Origin: Kitasatospora sp. NA04385 | GTDB lineage: Bacteria; Actinomycetota; Actinomycetes; Streptomycetales; Streptomycetaceae | NCBI RefSeq assembly: GCF_013364235.1 | Contig: NZ_CP054919.1 | Span: forward strand, 7,489,603 to 7,553,602 | Length of the DNA: 64,000 nucleotides | Direction of reading: 5' to 3' | Shown: positions 19,367 through 28,249 of the stretch, piece after piece | Position numbering within the stretch: the stretch's first letter is position 1 | Layout of the letters: the number at the start of each line of letters is the position of its first letter | Notes under the pieces: model-generated | What the model saw: the letters and a program-made list of their open reading frames with translations, nothing else | Told to the model about the DNA's origin: nothing | Databases searched by the model: none | Translations under genes and position numbers: made by a program

Positions 19367-22300
19367 TGCCGCCCCCCGTCTTCCTGCGGGGCGGCGGCGC
19401 GGCGGGCGCGCGGCAGGATGGGGCCGGAGCCGGTCGCGGCGGCGGCGTCGACGGCCTCGGCGAGGCCGGCGACGGTGGGCCGCTGCAGGAACACCGCGAT
19501 CGGGACGGCGGTGCCGGAGGCCTCGTTGACCTGCGCGACGAGGCGGGCGGCGAGCAGCGAGTGGCCGCCGGCCCGGAAGAAGTCGTCGCTGCGGCCCAGC
19601 GGCTGGTCGCGCAGCAGCGCGGAGGCGATCTGCGTGATCCGCTCCTCGGTCGGACCCTGCGGTTCCTGCCGCTCCCGGGCGGCGGCCGGGACGTCGAGGG
19701 CGAGCGCGGCCAGGGCGTCCTGGTCGACCTTGCCGTGCCCGGTCAGCGGCAGCGCGTCCAGCAGCAGGACGCGCTCGGGGACCATGTAGACGGGCAGCCG
19801 GTCCTGGAGGAAGGCGGTGAGCTTGTCCTCGGAGGTGCTCTCGCCGTGTCCGTGGGTGCAGACGTAGGCCACCAGGGTGGTGTCGGCGCCGGGGGCCGGG
19901 GTGCGGGCCAGCACGGCGGCGTCCTTGACGTCGGGGTGCTCGCGCAGGGTGGCGGCCACCTCGCCGGGCTCGATCCGGAAGCCGCGGATCTTGACCTGCT
20001 CGTCCGCGCGGCCCAGGAACTCCAACTGGCCGTCGGGCAGCCAGCGGACCAGGTCGCCGGTGCGGTAGAGGCGGGCGCCGGGGGTGTCGGAGAACGGGTC
20101 GGGGACGAAGCTCTGCTCGGTCAGGTCGGGGCGGTTGACGTAGCCGCGGGCCACGCCGGCGCCGCCGATGTGCAGCGCGCCGCGCACGCCGGTGGGCACC
20201 GGGCGGCCCTGGGCGTCCAGGACGTGGGCGGTGGTGCCGGCGATCGGGCGGCCGATGGGCGGCCGTCCGACGTGGGTCTGCGGGGGCACCAGGGCGGCGG
20301 TGGCGACCACGGTGGTCTCGGTGGGCCCGTAGTGGTTGTACAGGTCGAAGGGCAGGCCCTGGGGCGGTGCGGCGGGCAGCACGTCGCCGCCGGTGAGCAG
20401 GCTGCGCAGGGCGGTGTCGGCGGGCCAGCTCTCGGTCAGGACGGCCGCGGCGATCGGGGTCGGCAGGAACGAGGTGGTGATCCCCTCCGCGGCGAGCCAG
20501 CGCACCAGGGCCGCCGGGTCGGCGCGCAGGTCGTCGGGGACGACGTTCAAGGTGGCGCCGGCGGCCAGGGCTGGCCAGATCTCCCAGGTGGAGGCGTCGA
20601 AGCCGGGGCTGGCGAACAGGGTGGTGCGGTGGGCGGGGTCCAGCGCGTACTGGGCGGTGTGCCAGGCGACCAGGTTGCTCAGGCCGCGGTGCTCCAGGGC
20701 GACGCCCTTGGGGCGGCCGGTGGAGCCGGAGGTGTAGATGAGGTAGGCCAGGCGGTCGGGGGCGAGCGCGTCGGCCTGCACCGCCGCGGCCGGGTCGACG
20801 GGCGCGTCCGCGTCGACGAGCAGGACGCGCAGGTCCTGCTCGGTGGGCGGCAGCTGCGGGCGGGTGCGGCCGGTGGCCAGGACGGTGCGCGCACCGGCGT
20901 CCCGCAGGATGAAGGCCACCCGCTCGGCGGGGTAGCTCGGGTCCACGGGCAGGTAGCAGCCGCCGGCCAGCAGGACCGCCAGCTCGCCGACCACCAGCTC
21001 CGCGGAGCGCTCGGCGTACACCGCCACCGGCTCCTCGGCGGCCAGGCCCGCGGCGCGCAGCTCGGCGGCCAGCGCTCCGGCGCGCTGCCACAGCTGCGCG
21101 TAGCTGAGCCGTCCGCCGCTCCAGCGCACCGCGTCGGCGTCGGGGCGCTGCTCGACCTGGCGGGCGATCAGCTCGGTCACCGGCAGGTCGGACGCTCCGG
21201 CGCTCTCGGCGCCCTCGGCACCCTCTGCGGCGGAGGTGTCCCCGGCGGAGCCCAGGGTCCAGCTCCGGAGCTGGTCCGACTCGGCGTCCGAGAGCAGGCG
21301 CAGGCTGCCCACCGTGCTGTCGGGACGCTCCATCGCGTCGGAGAGCAGGGTCAGGTAGTGCGCGATCATCCGATCCATGGTGGCCTCGTCGAACAGGTCC
21401 GAGGAGTGCTCCCAGATCATCGCCAGGTCGTCGTCCTCGGGGCGCGGGGCCCGGCCCATCCGCTGCTCGGCGCGCGGGATCACGATCACGTTGAGGTCGG
21501 ACTTGGCGGACTTGTTCGAGCGCTCGGTGACCTTGCCGGTCAGCCCGCCGAAGTCGATGTCCGGCACCGCGGAGTCGTGGAAGCTGAACATGACCTGGAA
21601 CAGCGGGGTGCGCGAGGGGTCGCGGGACGGGTCGATCGCGTCGATCACCGCGTCCACCGGGGTGTCCGACCAGGCCAGCGTCTCGGCCACGCTCTGGCGC
21701 ACCTGCGCCAGCAGCTCGCTGAACGGCTGGTCGCCCGAGACCTTCGTCCGCAGGACCAGCGTGTTGACGAGCATGCCCAGCAGCGGTTCCAGCTCGGGGA
21801 GGTTGCGGTTGGCGGCGCCGGTGCCCACCAGCATGTCCTGCTGCCCGGTGTAGCGGTACAGCAGCGCGGCGAAGCCCGCGTACATGGTGGTGAACAGCGA
21901 GATGCGGTTCTCGCGGCTGAAGGCGCGCATCCGGCGGGCCAGCGGGGCGGGGACGAGGATGCGGGGCGCGCGGCCGCGGAAGGTCATCACCGGCGGGCGC
22001 GGCCGGTCGGCGGGCAGCTCCAGGGTGTCGGGGGCGCCGGCCAGCCGGGCGGTCCAGTGGTCGACGTGCGCGCGCAGCACCTCGCCGCTCATCCAGTCGC
22101 GCTGCCAGATGGCGTAGTCGGCGTACTGGACGGGCAGTTCGGGCAGCGGGGAGGGCTGGTGGGCGGCGAACGCCGGGTAGAGGGCGCGCAGTTCGGACAG
22201 GAACATCGACAGCGACCAGCCGTCGTGGACGAAGTGGTGCTCTACGTGCAGGAAGGTGTTGTTGCCGTCGCCGTGGCGCAGCAGCACCCAGCGGGCCAGC

Positions 22301-24426
22301 GGGGGCTTGGTCAGGTCGAAGGGCTCGCGCAGCTGCGCGGCCACCGCCTCGTCGGCCTGCTCCGCGGGCACGTCCAGGACCAGCAGCGAGGCCTTGGCCT
22401 CGGCCAGCGGGCGCTGGTAGCCGACGCCGCCGACGGAGACGAACGTGGTGCGCAGGACCTCGTGGCGGCGGACGATCTCGTCGAGCGCGGCGTGCAGGGC
22501 CTCGACGTCGACCTCGCCCTGCAGGGACACGGTGGCCTGGAAGTTGTAGGCGAGGTTGCCCGGGGAGAGCTGCTCGAAGAACCAGACCCGCTCCTGGGGC
22601 AGCGACAGCGGGACGGGGCGGTTGCGGGCGGAGCGGCGCAGCGGCGGCGGGGTGGGGGCCGGCGCCTCGACCGCGCCCGCGTCCGCATCGGCGCCGTCGG
22701 CGTGGCGGCGGTCGACGATCTCGCCGAGCGTGGCGATGGTCGGCGCGCCGAACAGCTCCGGCACGGTCACCACCACGTGCAGCTCCGCGGCGATCCTGGC
22801 CGCCAGGCCCGCCACCAGCAGCGAGTTGCCGCCCAGGGCGAAGAAGTCGTCGTGCACGCCGACCTCGGCGCCGCCCAGCAGCCCGGAGACGATGCGCGCC
22901 AGCGCCGCCTCGGTGGGCGTGCTCGGCGCCGCCGCGTCGGCGGCCAGCCCCGACGCCGAGCGGTCCGGCGCGGGCAGCGCGGCCCGGTCGACCTTCCCGT
23001 TGGGCGTCAGCGGCAGCTCGGACAGCGCGACCACGGCCCCCGGCACCATGTAGGACGGCAGCCGGCCGGCGACGAACTCGACCAGCTCGGCGGTGGGAAC
23101 GGCGCTGACCACGTAGCCCACCAGGCGGGCGTTCGGCTGCCCCGAGTGCTCGACCGCCACGAAGGCGTCCCGGACGCCGGGGTGCTGCTTGAGGACGGTC
23201 GCCACTTCGCCGGGCTCGATCCGAAACCCGCGGATCTTGGCCTGGTCGTCGTAGCGGCCGATGTACTCGAACACGCCGTCCGCGCGGCGGCGCACCTTGT
23301 CGCCGGTGCGGTACATCCGCTCGCCGGGCACCAGGATGTCCGGGACGAACGCCGCGGCGGTGGCCGCCGGCTCGTGCAGGTAGCCGCGGGCCACGCACGC
23401 GCCCGCCAGGCACAGCTCGCCGGCCTCGCCGTCGGGGACGGGGTCCAGGCCGTCCAGCACGTAGCAGCGCACCCCGTCCACCGGCACGCCGATCGGCGGG
23501 GGCACCGGCCCGCCGGGCAGCACCTCGCCCGCCGTCACCTTCACCGTTGCCTCGGTCGGCCCGTACAGGTTCACCACCGCGAACGGCAGGCCCTCGGGCA
23601 CGCCGCGCTGCATCGCCGAGCCGCCGGTGTGCAGGGTCCGCAGCACGGTGTGGGCGGGCCAGGACTCCTCCAGGACCGCCTCGGCCAGCGGCGTGGGCAG
23701 GAAGGTGACGGTGATGCGCTCGTCGGCCAGCCAGGTGGTCAGCTCCGGCGGGGAGGTCCGCACCCGCGCGGGCGGCACGACCAGCGTCGCGCCCGCGGTC
23801 AGGGTGAACCAGATGTCCTGGACCGACACGTCGAAACCGGGGCTGGCCAGCAGCGTGCTGCGGTCGTCGGCGCGGGTGAGGTACGTGGCGTGGTGCCAGC
23901 GCATCAGGTTCGCCAGGCTCGCGTGGCTGACGGCCACGCCCTTGGGGCGGCCGGTCGAGCCGGAGGTGTAGATGACGTAGGCCAGCGAGGCGCCGTCCAC
24001 CGCGGGCGGGGCCGGGGGCGTGGCGCCGCCGGGAACCTCGCGCTCCAGGTCCACCAGGACGACGTCCTCGCCGAGCGGCGCGTCGCCGGCGGCCAGCGCG
24101 GCGGTGGTCAGCACGGCCACCGCGCCCGAGGCGTCCAGGAGTTGGCGCACCCGCGCCGCCGGGTGGGCCGGGTCCAGCGGCAGGTACGCCCCGCCCGCGA
24201 GCAGGACCGCCACCTCCGCGACCACCAGGTGCGCCGACCGGTCGGCGTACACGGCCACCACGCTGTCGGGGCCCACGCCCCGGTCGGTGAGGTCGGCCGC
24301 CAGGGCGTGGGCGTGCGCGGCCAGCGCACCGTAGGTCAGTTCCAGCTCACCGTCCTGTACGGCGATGGTGTCGGGTGCTTCGATCACTCGGGCGTGGAAT
24401 TCGTTGAGGACCATGTCGCGCGTCAT
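19363..24426 (-). CDS. Bimodular NRPS, A-PCP-C-A-PCP
   Basis: A 1687-residue NRPS that starts with an A domain, so module 1 is a loading module. A1 about 15-485 (YTSGSTGRPKG at 153-163; NGKVD at 476-480), PCP1 Ser about 535 (LGGNSLL), C about 605-1050 with intact HHFVHDG (730-736), A2 about 1085-1580, PCP2 Ser about 1623 (AGGHSLL). By-eye specificity residues are D-V-Q-T-H-G-L-V for A1 and D-A-W-S-L-G-H-V for A2; I recognise neither. No epimerase, methyltransferase or TE domain. ATG at 24426 is 40 nt after mbtH; a second in-frame ATG at codon 5 has better spacing from GAAGGA and may be the true start. Confidence 0.92.
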   Translation of the reverse strand: MTRDMVLNEFHARVIEAPDTIAVQDGELELTYGALAAHAHALAADLTDRGVGPDSVVAVYADRSAHLVVAEVAVLLAGGAYLPLDPAHPAARVRQLLDASGAVAVLTTAALAAGDAPLGEDVVLVDLEREVPGGATPPAPPAVDGASLAYVIYTSGSTGRPKGVAVSHASLANLMRWHHATYLTRADDRSTLLASPGFDVSVQDIWFTLTAGATLVVPPARVRTSPPELTTWLADERITVTFLPTPLAEAVLEESWPAHTVLRTLHTGGSAMQRGVPEGLPFAVVNLYGPTEATVKVTAGEVLPGGPVPPPIGVPVDGVRCYVLDGLDPVPDGEAGELCLAGACVARGYLHEPAATAAAFVPDILVPGERMYRTGDKVRRRADGVFEYIGRYDDQAKIRGFRIEPGEVATVLKQHPGVRDAFVAVEHSGQPNARLVGYVVSAVPTAELVEFVAGRLPSYMVPGAVVALSELPLTPNGKVDRAALPAPDRSASGLAADAAAPSTPTEAALARIVSGLLGGAEVGVHDDFFALGGNSLLVAGLAARIAAELHVVVTVPELFGAPTIATLGEIVDRRHADGADADAGAVEAPAPTPPPLRRSARNRPVPLSLPQERVWFFEQLSPGNLAYNFQATVSLQGEVDVEALHAALDEIVRRHEVLRTTFVSVGGVGYQRPLAEAKASLLVLDVPAEQADEAVAAQLREPFDLTKPPLARWVLLRHGDGNNTFLHVEHHFVHDGWSLSMFLSELRALYPAFAAHQPSPLPELPVQYADYAIWQRDWMSGEVLRAHVDHWTARLAGAPDTLELPADRPRPPVMTFRGRAPRILVPAPLARRMRAFSRENRISLFTTMYAGFAALLYRYTGQQDMLVGTGAANRNLPELEPLLGMLVNTLVLRTKVSGDQPFSELLAQVRQSVAETLAWSDTPVDAVIDAIDPSRDPSRTPLFQVMFSFHDSAVPDIDFGGLTGKVTERSNKSAKSDLNVIVIPRAEQRMGRAPRPEDDDLAMIWEHSSDLFDEATMDRMIAHYLTLLSDAMERPDSTVGSLRLLSDAESDQLRSWTLGSAGDTSAAEGAEGAESAGASDLPVTELIARQVEQRPDADAVRWSGGRLSYAQLWQRAGALAAELRAAGLAAEEPVAVYAERSAELVVGELAVLLAGGCYLPVDPSYPAERVAFILRDAGARTVLATGRTRPQLPPTEQDLRVLLVDADAPVDPAAAVQADALAPDRLAYLIYTSGSTGRPKGVALEHRGLSNLVAWHTAQYALDPAHRTTLFASPGFDASTWEIWPALAAGATLNVVPDDLRADPAALVRWLAAEGITTSFLPTPIAAAVLTESWPADTALRSLLTGGDVLPAAPPQGLPFDLYNHYGPTETTVVATAALVPPQTHVGRPPIGRPIAGTTAHVLDAQGRPVPTGVRGALHIGGAGVARGYVNRPDLTEQSFVPDPFSDTPGARLYRTGDLVRWLPDGQLEFLGRADEQVKIRGFRIEPGEVAATLREHPDVKDAAVLARTPAPGADTTLVAYVCTHGHGESTSEDKLTAFLQDRLPVYMVPERVLLLDALPLTGHGKVDQDALAALALDVPAAARERQEPQGPTEERITQIASALLRDQPLGRSDDFFRAGGHSLLAARLVAQVNEASGTAVPIAVFLQRPTVAGLAEAVDAAAATGSGPILPRARRAAAPQEDGGRQ

Positions 24427-24466
24427 CCTTCACTGCCGGGAGAAGTGGGGGCTGGAACTGGGGGGA

Positions 24467-24661
24467 TTACTCCGAGACCCGACGCAGGCTCAGGGGTCGC
24501 ATGTCCGTCCACACGGTGCCGATGTGGGTCAGGCAGTCGGTTTTCGTGCCGGTGACACCGGCGTGGTGCCAACCGGCGGGAAGGTCCCGACCGGCGGGCC
24601 AGATCGAGTACTGCTCCTCGTCGTTCGACACGACGGTGTAGGACTGGGGGGAGTCGTCCAT
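24467..24661 (-). CDS. mbtH: MbtH-like protein
   Basis: A 64-residue MbtH-family NRPS chaperone. It has the family pattern YTVVSNDEEQYSIWP ... LPAGWHHAG and the conserved C-terminal WTDMRPLSLR. MbtH proteins bind the A domain's N-terminal core and allow folding and activity. GGAGGA stands five nt before the ATG. It is the first gene of the minus-strand operon, so its promoter region (24662-25130) is the likely control point for the whole assembly line. Confidence 0.95.
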   Translation of the reverse strand: MDDSPQSYTVVSNDEEQYSIWPAGRDLPAGWHHAGVTGTKTDCLTHIGTVWTDMRPLSLRRVSE

Positions 24662-24900
24662 GGGGTTCCTCCGGGTAGGCGAACGGCGCGACGGCACCCG
24701 CCACCCGCACGCCCGCGCGCCCGCCGGACCGCGTGCCTGACCGGCACGGCGGGTACGACGGACGGGCGCGGCCGGCATCGGGCGGGCCGGACAGCGCGCG
24801 GAAACGGCCGCCCGCCCGGACAACCGCCCCGACCGCCGGCGAACCACCGCCCCCACGCGTTCCTCTGGGTCAGCATGTATCGCCACTCCACCCGCCGATA

Positions 24901-24917
24901 GAGTAAAGCGATTACTC
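24901..24917 (-). promoter_or_regulatory. Candidate operator in the mbtH-NRPS operon promoter region
   Basis: GAGTAA-N5-TTACTC is a perfect inverted repeat about 240 bp upstream of the mbtH start, in the AT-richer part of the 24662-25130 gap. This gap has no supported gene. It presumably holds the main cluster promoter, although I could not fix -35/-10 hexamers. A LuxR-type regulator lies in the cluster and is one candidate binder. Confidence 0.35.
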
Positions 24918-25034
24918 CCCCCGCCCGTTAAAACGAGAATTGGACCGGAACACCACGAAAAACCGCCCCCGAAAACAAAACGGCCCTCACATCACACCCG
25001 TCACACCGAACCCATCCACCACATTCGCCCCGCA

Positions 25035-25078
25035 ATTCGCCCCGCCCCGGGCGAATGCCGGGTTCCCGGGCCCGGGAA
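25035..25078. terminator. Two adjacent inverted repeats after the MEDS-HATPase gene
   Basis: ATTCGCCC-N6-GGGCGAAT (25035-25056) and the 16-nt palindrome TTCCCGGGCCCGGGAA (25063-25078) lie 50-100 nt past the stop of the minus-strand gene at 25131. They probably stop transcription from that gene before the mbtH promoter. Confidence 0.6.
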
Positions 25079-25130
25079 AACCGGGGACGGGCGCATCCCT
25101 CCCGCCGATATCCGGATCGGCCGGGCGCGG

Positions 25131-26096
25131 TCAGCCCAGGAGCCGGGTGTGCAGCCGGACGGTGGTGCCGGCCTCCGCGGTGGAGCGGATCTGGACCAGG
25201 TCGCAGAGCTGCTGGACGAGCCAGAGCCCGCGGCCGCCGACCTGGTCGGCGGTGGGCCGCAGCCGGCCGACCAGCGGGTCCTGGAGGTGGCCGGCGTCGT
25301 GGAACTCGCAGATCAGGTCCGTGCCCTCCACCCAGGTGCGCAGGACGCCCCGGCCGCCGCCGTGCTTGATGCTGTTGCCGACCACCTCGGTGGCGGCGAT
25401 CAGCAGTTCGCGCAGCCGGGTCTCCTCCAGGCCGTGCCGGTTCGCACAGGCGGTGATGTGGGCGCGCACCGCCGAGAGCAGGCCCCGCTGGTAGGGGAGT
25501 TCCTGGGGATGGTCGGCGGCCGGGGTCAACTCGGGGAAGGCGTACGGTTCCTGGACGTAGGCGCTGTTGGGGCCGTGGGCCCCCTCGCTGAGCAGCATCG
25601 GGTGGCAGCGCCGGGCCGACTCGATCGCGGCGGGCTCCAGCACGGCGGTGTCGTAGGGGCACAGCAGCCACCAGGCGGGGGACTGGGCGAACGCCAGGTT
25701 CAGCAGCCACTCGTGGTAACCGAACTCGGTGCTCTCCGCCGGGGAGCGGTCGCTCCACGCGGACTCGCTGATGCCGCGGACCGGATGGCCCTCCGCGGCC
25801 TTGGAGACCCAGTCGCGCCAGGCGGGGATCAGCCGCCCGGGGTTGCGGCCCAGGGCGGCGGTGTCGAGGAAGGTGACGCCCCCGGCGATGTCCGTGCCCG
25901 CCAACTCGCTGCGCAGCATGCGCTCCTTCGGCTCCCCGACCGCGACCAGGACGAGCTCGCTCCCGGCGTGGGCGTCGTGGATGAAGGACATGGCGCCGTC
26001 GAGGAACTGCGCGTCCCCGTCGTAGGGGTACAGCTCGTGCCGGAAGGCGGAGTCCTGGGAGGGGGCTTCCGGGCGCGTCGTGCCGTTCTCGCTCAC
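25131..26096 (-). CDS. MEDS-domain anti-sigma regulatory protein with HATPase domain (RsbA-like)
   Basis: A 321-residue protein. The N-terminal part (about 17-190: FRHELYPYDGDAQFL ... FAQSPAWWLLCPYDT) is a MEDS sensory domain, and the C-terminal part (about 215-320: LLIAATEVVGNSIKHGGG, VGGRGLWLVQQLCD) is a GHKL ATPase with the N box and G1 box of RsbW-type anti-sigma kinases. No histidine-kinase H box is seen. GTG start overlaps the stop of the STAS partner gene by 4 nt. The pair likely forms a partner-switching module controlling a sigma factor, possibly in response to a small ligand. Confidence 0.85.
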   Translation of the reverse strand: MSENGTTRPEAPSQDSAFRHELYPYDGDAQFLDGAMSFIHDAHAGSELVLVAVGEPKERMLRSELAGTDIAGGVTFLDTAALGRNPGRLIPAWRDWVSKAAEGHPVRGISESAWSDRSPAESTEFGYHEWLLNLAFAQSPAWWLLCPYDTAVLEPAAIESARRCHPMLLSEGAHGPNSAYVQEPYAFPELTPAADHPQELPYQRGLLSAVRAHITACANRHGLEETRLRELLIAATEVVGNSIKHGGGRGVLRTWVEGTDLICEFHDAGHLQDPLVGRLRPTADQVGGRGLWLVQQLCDLVQIRSTAEAGTTVRLHTRLLG

Positions 26097-26911
26097 GGTG
26101 CCAGCTCCACGGGGATCTGCGGGACGTCGTAGCCGAGCAGCGACCAGCAGCGCCGGAACGTCTCGTCCGGGTTCTCGATCACGATCCGGCGGCCGGGGGA
26201 CCCGCAGGCCGCGTCGACCAGGGCGCGCATGCCCGCGGCGTCCACCAGCTCCAGCCCCTCGCAGCGCAGCCGCACGGTGGCCGAACGGGCGACCAGTGCG
26301 TCCAGGGCGGTGCGGAAGGACTCGACGCCCTCGAAATCCACCACGCCGCTCACGCTCCAGCAGTCCGTTCCCGCGCTGTACATCCGAAAACCGGGCATCT
26401 CCGCGCGTGTGCCCAGCAGGTGGGGATGTACTCCGGTGGCCTGCTCCAGGGCGCCGGGCCGGAAGCCGGCGCGGTGGTAGGCGCAGACGACGACGGCCGC
26501 CCTGGCGAGCACCACGCCGTCCAGGTCCAGTTCGTGCCGGGCGATCTCCTGCGGGCTCGCGCCGCCGGGCCACACCCGGTCCATCCGGGCGAGCACCCGC
26601 AGGGCGCGGAAGCCCTGGCGGCTCGCGGCGTCCGCCTCCCGGTGCACCATGTCCAGCATAGTCGCCGGGCCCCACGCCGCCCCGCCCGCGCGCTCGGCGA
26701 CGGGGTCGACGACCAGCCCCTGGGGCGTGCCGTCCAGCGACCACCGGCTGTCGGGCGCGCCGATGAGCAGCACCTTGTCGCCGAAGAGCGCGCCGTCGGC
26801 GGCGAAGGCCCGGGCCGTCGCGGTGAAATCGTCCCCGGGGCCGACCAGCCAGCAGACGTGGTCGCCCGTCCCGACGGAATCGAGCGTCGGCACAGCACGC
26901 GCATTCCTCAC
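26093..26911 (-). CDS. MEDS-STAS protein, anti-sigma factor antagonist type
   Basis: A 272-residue protein. A MEDS-like domain occupies about 12-175 (GTGDHVCWLVGPGDDF ... VVVCAYHRAGF); the STAS-type domain follows at about 185-270 (WSVSGVVDFEGVESF, VRLRCEGLELVDAAGM), which resembles SpoIIAA/RsbV. The phosphorylatable Ser/Thr usually in the DLSGLxFMDSxG loop is Ala here (LELVDAAGM), so its regulation may be phosphorylation-independent. I prefer GTG at 26911, seven nt after GGAGG, over an in-frame upstream codon at 26926. It is coupled to the HATPase gene. Confidence 0.8.
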   Translation of the reverse strand: MRNARAVPTLDSVGTGDHVCWLVGPGDDFTATARAFAADGALFGDKVLLIGAPDSRWSLDGTPQGLVVDPVAERAGGAAWGPATMLDMVHREADAASRQGFRALRVLARMDRVWPGGASPQEIARHELDLDGVVLARAAVVVCAYHRAGFRPGALEQATGVHPHLLGTRAEMPGFRMYSAGTDCWSVSGVVDFEGVESFRTALDALVARSATVRLRCEGLELVDAAGMRALVDAACGSPGRRIVIENPDETFRRCWSLLGYDVPQIPVELAP

Positions 26912-27028
26912 GTGCCCTCCTCCCACCCGATCACCTGCACGCGCATCCTATCGGCCCCGCGCGCACGGGATCGTCCGGGCGAGGGCAGCGCGCCGGTGTC
27001 GTCGCGGGGCGCGGACACCGGCGCGCCG

Positions 27029-28249
27029 TCAGCCGAGTTCGGCGATCCGCCGGGCGTACTCCCGGGCGGTCGCCCCGTCGGGGGCGAGGTCCCGGGCCGC
27101 CCGGTAGCTCCGCGCGGCCTCGCGGGTGCGGCCCAGGCGGTGCAGGGCGTCGGCGCGGACGGCGGGCAGGGCGTGGTGGCGGGCCAGCGCGGCGGGCGTC
27201 CCGAGGGCGTCGAGGGCGTCCAGCTGGGCCTGCGGACCGTCGCGCATGCCGAGGGCGACGGCCCGGTTGAGCTCGACGACCGGGTTGGCCCGCAGGGCGA
27301 GCAGCCGGTCGTACAGGGCGGTGATCGCGGCCCAGTCGGTGGCGGCGGCGTCCGGGGCCAGGGCGTGCCGGGCGGCGATCGCGGCCTGGAGCGCGTAGGG
27401 GCCGCCGGACGTTGCCACAGTGCGGGCCAGGGCCGCGCCCTCGGTGACGAGCGCCTGGTCCCAGCGGCCGCGGTCCTGGTCCGCCAGGGTGATCGGGGCC
27501 CCGTCCGGGCCGAAGCGGGCGGCCCGCCGGGAGTGCTGGAGCAGCAGTAGCGCGAGCAGCCCCCGCGCCTCCGGCTCCTCCGGGGCTTCGGCGACGACCA
27601 GCCGGGCGAGCCGGATCGCCTCCTCGGCCAGCGGGTCGCGGACGGCGCTGCCGTCACTGGGCGCGTACCCCTCGGTGAAGACGAGGTACAGGACGGCGAG
27701 CACCCCGCCGAGGCGTTCGGCCCGCGCGCCGGGCGGCGGCACCCGGTAGGGGATGCCGGCCGCCGCGATCTTGCGCTTGGCGCGCAGGACGCGCTGCGAG
27801 ACGGTCTCCTCGGAGACCAGGAAGGCCCGGGCGATCTCACGGGTGGTGAGCCCGCCGACCGCCCGCAGGGTGAGCGCGACCCGGGATTCGAGCGGCAGCG
27901 CCGGGTGACAGCAGGTGAAGACCAGCCGCAGCCGCTCGTCCCCGGGCGGCGGCGGCTCGCGGACCGCCTCGGCCGCGGCGAGTTCGGCGAGCCTGCCGTG
28001 CTCGGTGCTCCGCCGGCGCAGCACGTCCAGGGCCCGGTTGCGGGCGGTGGTGACCAGCCAGGCGCCCGGCCGGTCCGGCACGCCGTCGCGCTCCCAGGCC
28101 GGCAGGGCGCGGGCGAACGCCTCCTGCGCGCAGTCCTCGGCCAGCTCCCAGTCGCCGGTCAGGCGCACCAGGGTGCCGAAGACGACGCCCCACTCGGCGC
28201 GGTGCGCCGCGGCGAGCGCCGCCCGCACCTCCGCCGGCCCGGCCGTCAC
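27029..28249 (-). CDS. ECF sigma factor, ECF42 type with C-terminal TPR-like extension
   Basis: A 406-residue sigma-70 family protein. Region 2 (about 20-80: DWELAEDCAQEAFARAL, PGAWLVTTARNRALDVLRRR) and region 4 (about 125-175: TREIARAFLVSEETVSQRVLRAKRKI) are clear. Residues about 185-405 form the helical TPR-like extension (LNRAVALGMRDGPQA, RTREAARSYRAARDLAP) that defines the ECF42 group. No membrane anti-sigma gene is nearby. Instead its GTG overlaps the stop of the DGPF/YCII gene (GTGA), the partner known to co-occur with ECF42 factors in Streptomyces. The extension is thought to control activity. Confidence 0.9.
   Translation of the reverse strand: MTAGPAEVRAALAAAHRAEWGVVFGTLVRLTGDWELAEDCAQEAFARALPAWERDGVPDRPGAWLVTTARNRALDVLRRRSTEHGRLAELAAAEAVREPPPPGDERLRLVFTCCHPALPLESRVALTLRAVGGLTTREIARAFLVSEETVSQRVLRAKRKIAAAGIPYRVPPPGARAERLGGVLAVLYLVFTEGYAPSDGSAVRDPLAEEAIRLARLVVAEAPEEPEARGLLALLLLQHSRRAARFGPDGAPITLADQDRGRWDQALVTEGAALARTVATSGGPYALQAAIAARHALAPDAAATDWAAITALYDRLLALRANPVVELNRAVALGMRDGPQAQLDALDALGTPAALARHHALPAVRADALHRLGRTREAARSYRAARDLAPDGATAREYARRIAELG

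Noticed and set aside
19367..23413. Upstream extension of the second NRPS frame into the first NRPS gene.
   Set aside because: The extension is out of frame with the real A-PCP-C-A-PCP protein and Arg/Pro-rich; the GTGA overlap at 19363-19366 marks the true start.
24711..24891. Minus-strand frame upstream of mbtH (MEWRYMLTQRNAWG...) as a possible leader peptide gene.
   Set aside because: It runs on in a shadow frame over mbtH and lacks a ribosome binding site; the region fits a promoter better.
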